Assembly: GCA_046295975.1 (NCBI GenBank)
Contig: JBKBMG010000009.1
Coordinates: forward strand, 52,045 to 116,044
From: UBA2357 sp046295975
GTDB lineage: Bacteria; Pseudomonadota; Gammaproteobacteria; Burkholderiales; Rhodocyclaceae
Length of the DNA stretch: 64,000 bases
Direction: 5' to 3'
Part shown: one piece after another, positions 44,017 to 52,646 of the stretch
How the letters are laid out: the number at the start of each line of letters is the position of its first letter
Position numbering within the stretch: the first letter of the stretch is position 1
Notes under the pieces: generated by a model
What the model was told of the DNA's origin: nothing
Seen by the model: only the letters and a program-made list of their open reading frames with translations
Database searches by the model: none
Made by a program: the position numbers and the translations under genes

Positions 44017-44064
44017 CAGGAACGCGGCGGTTCAGGAACGCCGCGGTACAGGAACGCCGCGGCT
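44017..44064. repeat. 16-bp tandem repeat between lactonase and garD genes
   Basis: Three 16-bp units (CAGGAACGCSGCGGYW form) run head to tail and end at the lactonase stop codon, in the 109-base gap before garD. Confidence 0.85.
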
Positions 44065-45077
44065 CAGTCGGGCGGCAGGTCGACGATCTCCACCCAATTG
44101 GGGTTGCTGCCGACGGCGAGGCGCTCGACCAGGGTCAGTGCGCCACAGCCGGGGTCGATGGCGTAGCGGCTCAGGTGGTCGGACAGCTGACCAACGGCGA
44201 TCAGGAAGCGCCCGTCGGGGTCGATGGCAAAACCGCGCGGCTGGGATTCGGTGTCGTGGTGGCCCAGCGGCACCAGGCGCCCCCCGCCCGCCTGCACACC
44301 GAATACCGCCAGGGTGCTGGAGCGCCGTTCGCTGCTGTAGAGAAAGCGGCCGTCGGGCGTGATCTGCAGGTCGGCCGCCCAGGGTTCGCCCGCAAACCCC
44401 GGGGGCAGCGTATCCACCGTGTCGAGCAGCGCAAGCGTGCCCTGCCCGGCGTCGAAGGCCAGCACGTCGATGCGGGCGTCGAGTTCATTGAGCAGATACA
44501 CGTAGCGCCCACCGGGATGAAAGCGCAGGTGGCGCGGCCCGGCGCCGGGCCGCATCGCCAGCGCGGCGGGGCTGGCGGGGGTAAGCCTGCCGCGCTCGGC
44601 GTCGAAGGCGAACAGCAGCACCTCGCCACCGCCCAGGCTGGTGGCAAGCACGTGGCGGTTGGAGGGTGCCGCGAGAATCGCGTGCGCGTGGGGCCCGGTG
44701 GCCACCACCTGGTGGGCCTCGCGGGCAATACCGTCGCCGTCCACCTCGCCGACGGCGATCAGGTCGCCCGGATAGGAGGCACTCAACAACCACCGCCCGC
44801 CGCGGTCGGTGGCGAGGTAGGCCATGCTGTGCGGCAGCGCCGCCTCCCCCAGGCGATACAGCGCGCCGCTGCGCGCATCGACGGCAAAGCTCACCACCGC
44901 ATACGGCTCGCTGCGGCGGGCGGCATAGAGAAAGCGCCGGCACGGGCTCACCGCCAAGGGCATCACCATGCCCCCAACCGCAACCCGGCCACGCGGCAGC
45001 AGCGTGCCGTCGGCCAGCATGGCCAGCACGGACAAATCACCGCTGTCGGCGTTGGCGACATACACCATGCGGGTCAT
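44064..45077 (-). CDS. Seven-bladed beta-propeller lactonase (YbhE/Pgl family)
   Basis: Lactonase of 337 residues with repeated propeller-blade motifs (RFLYAARRS, GRWLLSASYPGD, GRYVYLLNELDA, GRFLYSSERRS, GRFLIAVGQLSD). The family includes 6-phosphogluconolactonase. Between udh and garD, the natural substrate would be the galactaro- or glucaro-lactone that uronate dehydrogenase makes. No signal peptide is evident, so it is probably cytoplasmic. Confidence 0.87.
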   Translation of the reverse strand: MTRMVYVANADSGDLSVLAMLADGTLLPRGRVAVGGMVMPLAVSPCRRFLYAARRSEPYAVVSFAVDARSGALYRLGEAALPHSMAYLATDRGGRWLLSASYPGDLIAVGEVDGDGIAREAHQVVATGPHAHAILAAPSNRHVLATSLGGGEVLLFAFDAERGRLTPASPAALAMRPGAGPRHLRFHPGGRYVYLLNELDARIDVLAFDAGQGTLALLDTVDTLPPGFAGEPWAADLQITPDGRFLYSSERRSSTLAVFGVQAGGGRLVPLGHHDTESQPRGFAIDPDGRFLIAVGQLSDHLSRYAIDPGCGALTLVERLAVGSNPNWVEIVDLPPD

Positions 45078-45096
45078 CGGTTACTCCTTCTCTGTA

Positions 45097-45214
45097 TTAT
45101 TAACCCGGCAATCAAATACCGTTCGGGCTGAGCCTGTCGAAGCCCAGTCGACACGAACGCCCTTCGACAGGCTCAGGGCGAACGGGGTAGCGCATTTCGT
45201 TGCCGGGTTAATAA
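45097..45214. mobile_element. MITE-like element, copy A (118 bp)
   Basis: Perfect 15-bp terminal inverted repeats TTATTAACCCGGCAA and TTGCCGGGTTAATAA enclose a second inverted pair (CCGTTCGGGCTGAGCCTG against CAGGCTCAGGGCGAACGG). It has no coding capacity and lies between dctM and the lactonase gene. Its right about 80 bases are nearly identical to the right end of copy B at 55986-56286. No clear target-site duplication was found. Confidence 0.85.
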
Positions 45215-45223
45215 GCATGTTGT

Positions 45224-46513
45224 TCACAGCCCGAGCGACCGCGGCAGCCACAGCGACACCGCCGGCACGTAGGTGACGACCATCAACACCAGCAGCAGCG
45301 CGAGGAAGAACGGCCCCATGGCGCGGGTGACGGTGGTGATGGGCAGCTTGGCCACCGCGCTGCCCACGAACAACACCGTGCCCACCGGCGGCGTGATCAG
45401 GCCGATGGCGAGATTCACCAACATGATCATGCCGAAGTGCACCGGGTCCACCCCCAGCGAGGTCACCACCGGCAGCAGGATGGGGGTGAGGATCAGGATT
45501 AGCGGCGCCATGTCCATCAGCGTGCCGAGGACCAGCAGCATCAGGTTGATCATCATCAGGATCACGTAGCGGTTGTCGGATATCGCCGTGAACACTGCGG
45601 TGACCTGGGCCGGTATCTGCATCAGCGTCATCAGGTAGCCGAAGCAGGCGGCGAAACCGATCAGGATCATGACCACGGTCACGGTCTTGACGGTGCGGTG
45701 CATGAGCTTGGGCAGGTCGCGCCAGCGGTAGTCGCGATAAATGAACATGGTGACGCAGAAGGCATAGACGACGGCGATGGCGGCCGATTCGGTGGCGGTG
45801 AACACCCCGCTGAGGATGCCGCCGAGGATGATCACCATGGTCATCAGCCCCCACAGCGCTTCCACGCAGATTTTCAGCGCCTGGCGCAGCGGAATGACCT
45901 CGCCCTTGGGGTAGTCCCGCTTCTTCGCAATGACCAGGCACATCACCGCCAGCGTCAGCGCCAGCAGCAAGCCCGGCAGCACACCGGCCATGAACAGCGC
46001 GGCGATGGACACGGTACCGCCCGCGGCCAGCGAGTAGATCACCGAGTTGTGGCTGGGCGGCACCAGAATCGCCTGCACCGAACCGCTGACCGTGACCGCG
46101 GTGGCAAACGGCCGGGGGTAGCCCTTCTTCTCCATTTCGGGGATCAGCACCGTGCCCACCGAGGCGATATCGGCCACCGACGAACCGGAGATCGCGCCGA
46201 AAAATGTCGAGGCCAGGATGTTCACCAGCGACAAGCCGCCGCGTATGAAACCCACCAGCACGCTGGCGAAGGCGACCAAGCGGCGCGACATGCCCCCTTC
46301 CGCCATGATGGCGCCGGCGAGCACGAAGAAGGGAATCGCCAGCAACGAGAATTTGTTCACCCCGGCGGCGAGCTGAACCATCACCGCATCCAGCGGCAGG
46401 TCTATCCACAGCGCGGCGATCAGCGCCGCCAGGCCCAGGGCGTAGGCCACCGGCACGCCAATCAGGATCAACACCGCGAGGCTGCCAAGCAGGACGAAGG
46501 CATCCATGATCAA
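45224..46513 (-). CDS. dctM: TRAP transporter large permease (DctM), aldarate locus
   Basis: Large TRAP membrane subunit, 429 residues, about 12 helices, with GVPVAYALGLAALIAALW, FFGAISGSSVADIASVG, ILVPPSHNSVIYSLAAGG and NLAIGLITPPVGTVLFVG. It overlaps DctQ by four bases. With DctP and DctQ it forms a sodium-driven importer, probably for a hexuronate, given the neighbouring uronate dehydrogenase. Confidence 0.93.
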   Translation of the reverse strand: MIMDAFVLLGSLAVLILIGVPVAYALGLAALIAALWIDLPLDAVMVQLAAGVNKFSLLAIPFFVLAGAIMAEGGMSRRLVAFASVLVGFIRGGLSLVNILASTFFGAISGSSVADIASVGTVLIPEMEKKGYPRPFATAVTVSGSVQAILVPPSHNSVIYSLAAGGTVSIAALFMAGVLPGLLLALTLAVMCLVIAKKRDYPKGEVIPLRQALKICVEALWGLMTMVIILGGILSGVFTATESAAIAVVYAFCVTMFIYRDYRWRDLPKLMHRTVKTVTVVMILIGFAACFGYLMTLMQIPAQVTAVFTAISDNRYVILMMINLMLLVLGTLMDMAPLILILTPILLPVVTSLGVDPVHFGMIMLVNLAIGLITPPVGTVLFVGSAVAKLPITTVTRAMGPFFLALLLVLMVVTYVPAVSLWLPRSLGL

Positions 46514-47115
46514 GCCCCCTCGCGGCTGGCCTGGGCGCTTGGCCCGCGCCCTGCCCCCGCATCCGGCTTTTGGTCCGGCTTTTCGTCCGGCTTTTCGTCC
46601 GGCTTTTCATCCGGCTCCTCGAAGCGGACGATGGCGCGGGCGTGCTGGCTGCCGAACAGCATGCGCTCGATCACGAACAGCAGCGTGACCGCGCTGCCCA
46701 GCGGCAACGCCAGATAGGTGTAGCCCACCGGCAGCCAAGGCAGTTCGGCCAGGGTCTGGCCCATGGTCTCGCGCGACAACTGCAGCCCGTACCAGGCAAC
46801 GAAGACGCAGATCGCCACCATCAGCAGGTCCACCGCGGTGGCGAAGCGGCGACGCCAGGCGCGCGGCATGGGATCGACAAACAAGGTCACCGCAATATGC
46901 CCGCCGGCACGGTAGCTCGCCGCGGCGCCGATGAAGGTGAACACCACCATCAGCAGAATGGCGATCGGCTCCGGCCAGTGCGCGCCGGTACCCAGCACGT
47001 AGCGCGCGAACACCCCCCACGGAATGATCAGCGACATGCACAGTATCGCCAGCCCCGCCACCCAGATGCAGGCGAGGTAAAGCATGTCCATCAGGCGGAC
47101 GAAGAGAGGATCCAT
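46510..47115 (-). CDS. dctQ: TRAP transporter small permease (DctQ), aldarate locus
   Basis: Small TRAP membrane subunit, 201 residues with four helices (VAGLAILCMSLIIPWGVF, PIAILLMVVFTFIGAAASY, AVDLLMVAICVFVAWYG, LPLGSAVTLLFVIERM). Its hydrophilic C-terminus carries a four-residue repeat, PDEK/PDQK, encoded by a 12-bp DNA tandem repeat just before the dctM start. The tail is absent from the other DctQ in this window. Confidence 0.9.
   Translation of the reverse strand: MDPLFVRLMDMLYLACIWVAGLAILCMSLIIPWGVFARYVLGTGAHWPEPIAILLMVVFTFIGAAASYRAGGHIAVTLFVDPMPRAWRRRFATAVDLLMVAICVFVAWYGLQLSRETMGQTLAELPWLPVGYTYLALPLGSAVTLLFVIERMLFGSQHARAIVRFEEPDEKPDEKPDEKPDQKPDAGAGRGPSAQASREGA
46563..46610. repeat. 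In-frame 12-bp tandem repeat in dctQ
   Basis: Four 12-bp units of CCGGCTTTTCGT type (variants GGT and CAT at the end) encode PDEK-like repeats on the minus strand. Copy-number change would keep the frame. Confidence 0.9.
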
Positions 47116-47339
47116 TTACCTACGACTCCAAATGAGACGCCGAAAGCCCCTGCCAGAGGCGATGCAGCCCGCTCCGATGCGTGCCACCCGGCACGGGTCG
47201 CCGCAGCGGCCGCCGCATGCGCCTGGGGAGGAGACGCAGGCGTGCGCGGCGGCCGCGCGGCGATCGGGGCGCCCCATCGGCAGGACGGTTCAACTAGCAA
47301 TGACGCGGACCACCCAGTGCCGGCCCGATCCGACACCGC

Positions 47340-48350
47340 TCAGCCGCCGTTGCCCACGGCCTGGATGCGCTTGATCAGCTCGGCATGCTGGGCGCCGTAC
47401 TTCTCCCGCACCGGGGCCGTAGCCTCGTAGAAGGGCTTGGCGTCGATCTCGATGAACTCCACCCCGGCGGCCTTGAGCTTGGCGGTGCTGTCGGCGACGC
47501 TCTCGGCCCATAGCGCGCGCTGCTCCATCTGCGCCTCGCGGCCCAGGCGCTTGAACAAGGCCTGGTCTTCCGGCGACAGCCGGTTCCAGGCCACCTTGGA
47601 CATGGCGATGATCTCGGGAATCATCAGATGGCGGGTCTGGGTGTAGTACTTGGTGCCGGTGGTGTAGTGGTTGGAGGTAAACAGGCTGGGCTCGTTGTTC
47701 TCGGCGCCGTCGATCACCCCGGTCTGCAGTGCGGAAAACACCTCGCCATAGCCCATGGAAATGCCGTTGCCGCCCATCGCGTTCATGGTGTCGATGAACA
47801 AGGGGTTGCCCATCACGCGGATCTTCTGGCCCTTGAGGTCATCCGGTGCGCGCACCGGCTTCTTGGTGTACAGGTTGCGGCTGCCGGCCACGGTAAAGGC
47901 CAGCGCCACCATGCGGGCCGACGAATCGGAGATCTTGTCCAGCATCTCCTGGCCGATCTCGCCGTCCAGCACCGCGTGCAGGTGCGCCTCGTCGCGGAAC
48001 ACGAAGGGCATGTTGAACACGTTCACCTCCGGCACCACCGTGCCCACCGGACCGAGCGAGGTGCGCAGAATGTGGATTGCGCCAATCTGGGTCTGCTCGA
48101 TCATCTCCTTCTCGCCGCCCAGCACGCCGCCGGGAAACATCTGGAACTTGATGCGGCCGTTGGTCTCGGCCTCGATCTTCTTACCCATGTTCTCGACCGC
48201 GACCACGGTGGAATAGCCCGCGGGGTGGGCATCCGCGGCCTTCATCACGGTTTGCGCGTGCGCGCCGGCGGGCACGAGTGCCGCCAGCATGAACGCGGCT
48301 GCAAGCGCGGCACCGGTGGTGGTGGAAAGAAACGTTCTACGGGTCGTCAT
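47340..48350 (-). CDS. dctP: TRAP transporter solute-binding protein (DctP), aldarate locus
   Basis: Periplasmic binding protein, 336 residues, with signal peptide (about 1-32, ending AHAQ) and family features VVAVENMGKKIEAETNGR, FPGGVLGGEKEMIEQTQIG, KKPVRAPDDLKGQKIRVMG and EVFSALQTGVIDGAENNEP. The Arg in the IRVMG segment is the residue that usually grips the carboxylate of the ligand. The best guess is a galacturonate or glucuronate binder. The 224-base gap to dctQ holds no other gene. Confidence 0.92.
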   Translation of the reverse strand: MTTRRTFLSTTTGAALAAAFMLAALVPAGAHAQTVMKAADAHPAGYSTVVAVENMGKKIEAETNGRIKFQMFPGGVLGGEKEMIEQTQIGAIHILRTSLGPVGTVVPEVNVFNMPFVFRDEAHLHAVLDGEIGQEMLDKISDSSARMVALAFTVAGSRNLYTKKPVRAPDDLKGQKIRVMGNPLFIDTMNAMGGNGISMGYGEVFSALQTGVIDGAENNEPSLFTSNHYTTGTKYYTQTRHLMIPEIIAMSKVAWNRLSPEDQALFKRLGREAQMEQRALWAESVADSTAKLKAAGVEFIEIDAKPFYEATAPVREKYGAQHAELIKRIQAVGNGG

Positions 48351-48494
48351 TTGCGTGTCTCCTTGCTTTCCTGGGTGGGTGCTGCGGGCTGAATCAGCGC
48401 TTGCGTCTGGCCGCGGACTAAAGCCTGGCGCGCCGCTCCGGTGGCGAGGCGTGCTTCGCGCGGGGCGAGGGGTGGGTCGATGCCAATGGCACGG

Positions 48495-49328
48495 TCAGTC
48501 ATCGAACGGCCCCTTGGTCACGAAGGCGCCGCCCTGGAAGCGCGCCGCCGGATCGTTCGGGTCTATCGACGGTTGGCGCGCCTCGACCGCATCGCGGAAC
48601 ACATCGGAGCTGTCCTGCGGGCGGTAGCCAATGTGGCGCGCATGGGTGTTGTCCCACCACGTGGTGGCGTTGTCCGACATACCGTAGATCACGCTGTGGC
48701 CGACGATGGGGGCGGTGAGGCTGGCGACGACCAGGCGCTCCAGGTCGTCGAAACTCATCCAGGTGGCGAGCATGCGGCGGTCGACCGGCTCGGGAAAGGA
48801 TGAGCCAATGCGCAGGCTCACCGTCTCGACGCCCCAGCGGTCGTAATACAGCTGCGCGAGGTTCTCGCCGAAGGCCTTGGACAAGCCGTACAAGCCGTCC
48901 GGGCGCAGCGGCGCGCGGGTATCCAGCACCTCGTCCTGGCGGTAGAAGCCGGTGACGTGGTTGGAACTGGCGAACACCACGCGCTTGACGCCGTGCCTGC
49001 GCGCCGCCTCATACAGGTGATAGGCGCCGACAATGTTGGCGGCCAGAATCGGTTCCCACGGCTGCTCGGTGGATACGCCCCCCAGATGCACCACCGCCTC
49101 CACGCCGTCCAGCAGGGCGAATACCGCCTGACGGTCTTCCAGCGCTGCCCGCACCACCTCCTCGCCCGCCTCGCCCACCTCGGACATGGCGAGTTCGGCG
49201 CAGTCGCTGACGCGCAACGTATCGCAATAGGCGCGCAGCCGCGGGCGCAACTCGCGCCCCAGGTTGCCGGCGGCGCCCGTGAGCAGCAGGCGTTTGAAGC
49301 GGATCGGGGAAGCAGGTCTGGCTAGCAT
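48495..49328 (-). CDS. udh: Uronate dehydrogenase
   Basis: NAD-dependent short-chain (extended SDR) enzyme oxidising galacturonate or glucuronate to the aldaro-lactone. The 277 residues show the Rossmann motif LLTGAAGNLGRELRP, VVHLGGVSTEQPWEPIL, FASSNHVTGFY and the catalytic YGLSK pair (Tyr and Lys four residues apart). These match Agrobacterium/Pseudomonas Udh (about 265-275 aa). ATG 49328 has GGAAG just upstream; a GTG at 49364 next to the tctA stop would add 12 residues. The enzyme opens the oxidative uronate route completed by the neighbouring genes. Confidence 0.92.
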   Translation of the reverse strand: MLARPASPIRFKRLLLTGAAGNLGRELRPRLRAYCDTLRVSDCAELAMSEVGEAGEEVVRAALEDRQAVFALLDGVEAVVHLGGVSTEQPWEPILAANIVGAYHLYEAARRHGVKRVVFASSNHVTGFYRQDEVLDTRAPLRPDGLYGLSKAFGENLAQLYYDRWGVETVSLRIGSSFPEPVDRRMLATWMSFDDLERLVVASLTAPIVGHSVIYGMSDNATTWWDNTHARHIGYRPQDSSDVFRDAVEARQPSIDPNDPAARFQGGAFVTKGPFDD

Positions 49329-49364
49329 GGTCGGTTCTTCCGAGAGAGGGGGTAGCGGTATCAC

Positions 49365-50888
49365 TCAGGCGCGCAGCAGGTCGCTGACGCCACTCTGCCG
49401 GGCCGGCCGGATGGCGCGATAGGTGTGCCATAGCACCGAGGCCGCGGCGAGCGACAGGAACACGCCGGAGATCGGGTTGGTGACGAAGCCGGCGAAGCTG
49501 CCTTCGGACAGCATCAGGCCGCGGCGCAGATTGGTTTCCGCCATCGGTCCGAGGATGAAGCCGATGATGAACGGCGCGGCGGGGATGCCGGCCTTGACGA
49601 AGGCATAGCCCAGCAGGCCGAACAGCAGAATCGTCCAGATATCGAAAATGCGGCTGGACAGGCCGAAGGCGCCCACCGCGCACAGCACCAGGATGATGGG
49701 CAACAGGATGTGCTTCGGGATCGCCAGCAGGCGGATGAAGATGCGCAGCCCGTAGAACTCCAGCACCACCATCATCACTGCCGCCAGCACCAGGGCGGCG
49801 AAGATCGTATAGACCAGCGGCCCCTGGGTGATGAACAGCATCGGCCCCGGCTGAATGCCATGGATCATGAAGCCGCCGAGCAGGATGGCCGTCACCGCGT
49901 CGCCGGGAATACCCAGCGTGAGCAGGGGAATGAGCGCGCCGCCAATGCCGGCGTTGTTGGCCGATTCGCTGGCCACCACGCCTTCTATCGTGCCCTTGCC
50001 GAACTGCTCCGGCTGGCGCGACCGCTTCTTGGCGACGATGTAGGAAATGATGTTGGAGGTGCCCGCGCCAATGCCCGGCAGAATACCGATGCCAATGCCG
50101 ATCGCGGAGGAACGCCCGGCATTGGGCAGCTGGCCGAAGAATTCGCGCCACGAGAAGCCGAAGCCGCGGATCGCCTTCATCGACATCGGCGGGGCCACGG
50201 CGGTGCGCTCCGAACGGGCGCGCTCGGCGATCTTGATCACCTCGGCAATGGCGAACACGCCCACCAGCACGGTCAGGATGGAGAAGCCGCTGTTGAGTTC
50301 CACCTGGCCGAAGGTAAAGCGCGGAATCGCGTCCACCGGCGCAATGCCGACGGTCGCGAAGGCAAAGCCCAGCACGCCGGCGAAGATGCCCTTGATCATC
50401 GACCCGGACGACAAGGTGGCGATCAGCGTGAGCGAGAACACCGCAATCGCGAAGTACTCGTGCGGCCCGAAGCTCAGGGCGATGCGCGCCAGCGACGGCG
50501 CGATGAACATCAGCGCGGCAATGCTCAGAATCGTGCCGATGAAGGAGAACACGATGCCCACCCCCAGCGCCTTGGCGCCCTCGCCTTTCTCCATCATCGG
50601 CGCACCGTCGAAACAGGTGGCGATGGACGACGGCGTGCCGGGAATCGTCAGCAGAATGGCGGAGATCAGCCCCCCCGAGGTCGCACCGATGTACAGCGCC
50701 ACCAGCAGCGCCAGGCCGGCCGCGGGGCTCAGCCCATAGGTCATCGGCAGGCACAGGGCGATGGCCATCACCGCGGTCAGGCCGGGCACCGCACCAAAGA
50801 CGATGCCCACCGCCACGCCCAGGGTGACGAGCAGGAGAATATCCAGCGACAGCACTGCGCCGAAGCCGTGCAAGAGCATGTCGAACAT
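49365..50888 (-). CDS. tctA: Tripartite tricarboxylate transporter permease TctA
   Basis: Large membrane subunit of a TTT importer, 507 residues and about 11-12 helices, with family stretches VFGAVPGLTAVMAIALCLPM, LTIPGTPSSIATCFDGAPM, GILPGIGAGTSNIISYIVAK and NNAGIGGALIPLLTLGIPGD. It sits 15 bases after tctB and before udh. The likely cargo is an aldarate (glucarate or galactarate), leaving uronates to the TRAP system; this split is inferred. Confidence 0.93.
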   Translation of the reverse strand: MFDMLLHGFGAVLSLDILLLVTLGVAVGIVFGAVPGLTAVMAIALCLPMTYGLSPAAGLALLVALYIGATSGGLISAILLTIPGTPSSIATCFDGAPMMEKGEGAKALGVGIVFSFIGTILSIAALMFIAPSLARIALSFGPHEYFAIAVFSLTLIATLSSGSMIKGIFAGVLGFAFATVGIAPVDAIPRFTFGQVELNSGFSILTVLVGVFAIAEVIKIAERARSERTAVAPPMSMKAIRGFGFSWREFFGQLPNAGRSSAIGIGIGILPGIGAGTSNIISYIVAKKRSRQPEQFGKGTIEGVVASESANNAGIGGALIPLLTLGIPGDAVTAILLGGFMIHGIQPGPMLFITQGPLVYTIFAALVLAAVMMVVLEFYGLRIFIRLLAIPKHILLPIILVLCAVGAFGLSSRIFDIWTILLFGLLGYAFVKAGIPAAPFIIGFILGPMAETNLRRGLMLSEGSFAGFVTNPISGVFLSLAAASVLWHTYRAIRPARQSGVSDLLRA

Positions 50889-50903
50889 GACGCGCCCCTC
50901 CCC

Positions 50904-51443
50904 TCAGCCGAGCATGCCGGCCAGCCAGCCGGCGGGCAGCATCAGTTCGAAGCCGTAGCGGAAGGTGGCGAAGATCGACACCGCCGCCACTACGGCAATC
51001 AACGCGTAGCGCCCCGGTCTGGGCCGTGCGTCGGCGGGGGTCAGCACCAGGAACTGCAGGAACAGGTAGATCGCCGTCATGATCGGAAAACCGACGCTGT
51101 TCAGCAGCGCGGTATAGCCGGCGATGAGGCCCAGCGTCATGAGTACCGTGAGGTAGCCGGAGCCGCCCGCCCGCAGCTGCCCGGCGCCTGCGTCCGCCTT
51201 CGGCTCACCGGCATCCGGCCCGCGCCCGCCGGCGGTATCGTCGTCATGCCGGTGACGCGCGGCGGCCACGATCTGCAGCACGCCCAGCACGCACATCATG
51301 ACCGCCAGCACGGTCGGCACAAAGGCCGAATCGACCACGTCCATGCCGCGCCGCGGCAGGCCCTGGGCCAGGTACAGATAGGTCGCACCGGCCGCGATCA
51401 TCACCGCGCCGATGCTGCCTTCCTTCTTGTCGATTGCACTCAT
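50904..51443 (-). CDS. tctB: Tripartite tricarboxylate transporter small subunit TctB
   Basis: Small membrane subunit, about 179 residues with four helices (GAVMIAAGATYLYLAQGL, VLAVMMCVLGVLQIVAA, VLMTLGLIAGYTALL, YALIAVVAAVSIFATFRYGF) and a hydrophilic loop rich in Asp/Gly between helices 2 and 3. The start MSAIDKKEG is preferred; a GTG 16 codons upstream is possible. It is flanked by tctC and tctA. Confidence 0.87.
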   Translation of the reverse strand: MSAIDKKEGSIGAVMIAAGATYLYLAQGLPRRGMDVVDSAFVPTVLAVMMCVLGVLQIVAAARHRHDDDTAGGRGPDAGEPKADAGAGQLRAGGSGYLTVLMTLGLIAGYTALLNSVGFPIMTAIYLFLQFLVLTPADARPRPGRYALIAVVAAVSIFATFRYGFELMLPAGWLAGMLG

Positions 51444-51512
51444 GGTGGTTTCCGCGATTCGGAAGTGTGGGACGCGCAGCGGCGGGCACACGCCCGCCGC
51501 CCGGCGGTTCGC

Positions 51513-52478
51513 TCAGCGGGCGTTGCGCAACAGGTCGCGATACTGCATGTAGTCCTCGCGGATGGCGCGCAAGTGGGCGGTCGCCGCCTCGGTATCGAAG
51601 TAGCTGACCGGCTGCTTGAAGCCCTGCTCCAGGTCTTTCGCATACTCCGGGAGTTCGGTGATCTGCTTCATCACGCTGGCCATTCTGGCGACGATGGCCG
51701 GATCCGTGCCTTTGGGAAAGGCGATGATGTAGGGCTTGTCCATGACGAAGTCGACGCCCGCTTCCCTGAAGGTGGGGAATTCGGCCAGCAAGGGGTTGCG
51801 TTCGGCATTGGGCTGGCCGAGCACGGTCATCTGCCCGGTGCTGGCATAGTCCTGGATCGCACCGTAGGAGAAGGCACCGATGTCGATGCGCCCGCCCAGC
51901 ATCCAGGCAATGCGATCGGCCACCGGCCCGGTGTCGACGAAGCGCAGCTTGATGCCGGCCAGGTTCTCGAAGATCAGGCCTTGCAGATGCGAGAAACCGC
52001 CCAGTTCAGTGCCATAGATCACCGACCCGGGGTTGCCCTTGGCCTTGGCGATGAGTTCGTCGGCGGCGCTGACGCCTGCGCGCTTGCCCGCGACGAACAC
52101 CGCGCCCTTGTCCACGCCCGGAATGCAGCACAGGGCGTAGTCCTCGAAACTGTAGTCGATGAGGCCCGAGACCTCGTTGACGATCAATTGCCCGGTGTGG
52201 GCGAAGAGCATGACGTTGCCGTCGGCCGCGGCATCGCGCACGTGGGTGGTGGCAATGGTGCCCCCGCCGCCGGCCATGTTGGTGATGACCATGGAACGGC
52301 CGGTGATGCGTTCGAAGTACTTGGCCATGGTGCGGGCGTTGAAATCGGTATCTCCGCCCGGGTTGGCCGGCACCACCACCTGCACGGTACGGGTGGGCCA
52401 GTTGGTGTCGGCAAAGGCAGTCGCCATCGGCGCGGTCAACGCCGCGGCCACCAGCAGGGATGCATAGCGTTGCTTCAT
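51513..52478 (-). CDS. tctC: Bug-family (TctC) solute-binding protein
   Basis: Periplasmic binding protein of the Bug/TctC family, 321 residues, with signal peptide (about 1-23, ending AFA) and the hallmark VVVPANPGGDTDFNARTMAK, NMAGGGGTIATTHV and GRIDIGAFSYGAIQDY. Bug proteins bind carboxylates through ordered waters; the cluster suggests an aldarate ligand. An 11-bp tandem array lies in its leader region. Confidence 0.92.
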   Translation of the reverse strand: MKQRYASLLVAAALTAPMATAFADTNWPTRTVQVVVPANPGGDTDFNARTMAKYFERITGRSMVITNMAGGGGTIATTHVRDAAADGNVMLFAHTGQLIVNEVSGLIDYSFEDYALCCIPGVDKGAVFVAGKRAGVSAADELIAKAKGNPGSVIYGTELGGFSHLQGLIFENLAGIKLRFVDTGPVADRIAWMLGGRIDIGAFSYGAIQDYASTGQMTVLGQPNAERNPLLAEFPTFREAGVDFVMDKPYIIAFPKGTDPAIVARMASVMKQITELPEYAKDLEQGFKQPVSYFDTEAATAHLRAIREDYMQYRDLLRNAR

Positions 52479-52525
52479 TGCTTGTCTCCTTCAGTTGTCG
52501 TTGTCTTGTCGTGCGCTTGTCTTTT

Positions 52526-52630
52526 TCGTCGCGCTTTCGTCGCGCTTTCGTCGTGCTTTCGTCGTGCTTTCGTCGTGCTTTCGTCGTGCTTTCGTCGTGC
52601 TTTCTTTGTGCTCTCGTCGTGCTCTCGTCG
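52526..52630. repeat. 11-bp tandem array between gudX and tctC
   Basis: About nine head-to-tail units of TGCTTTCGTCG (variants CGC, CTC, TTTG) lie in the 168-base gap between the gudX stop and the tctC start. The 11-bp period is close to one helical turn. Codon-like open frames through it come from the array being 33-base periodic, not from a gene. Confidence 0.92.
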
Positions 52631-52646
52631 ATACCCTGCGCTGCAA

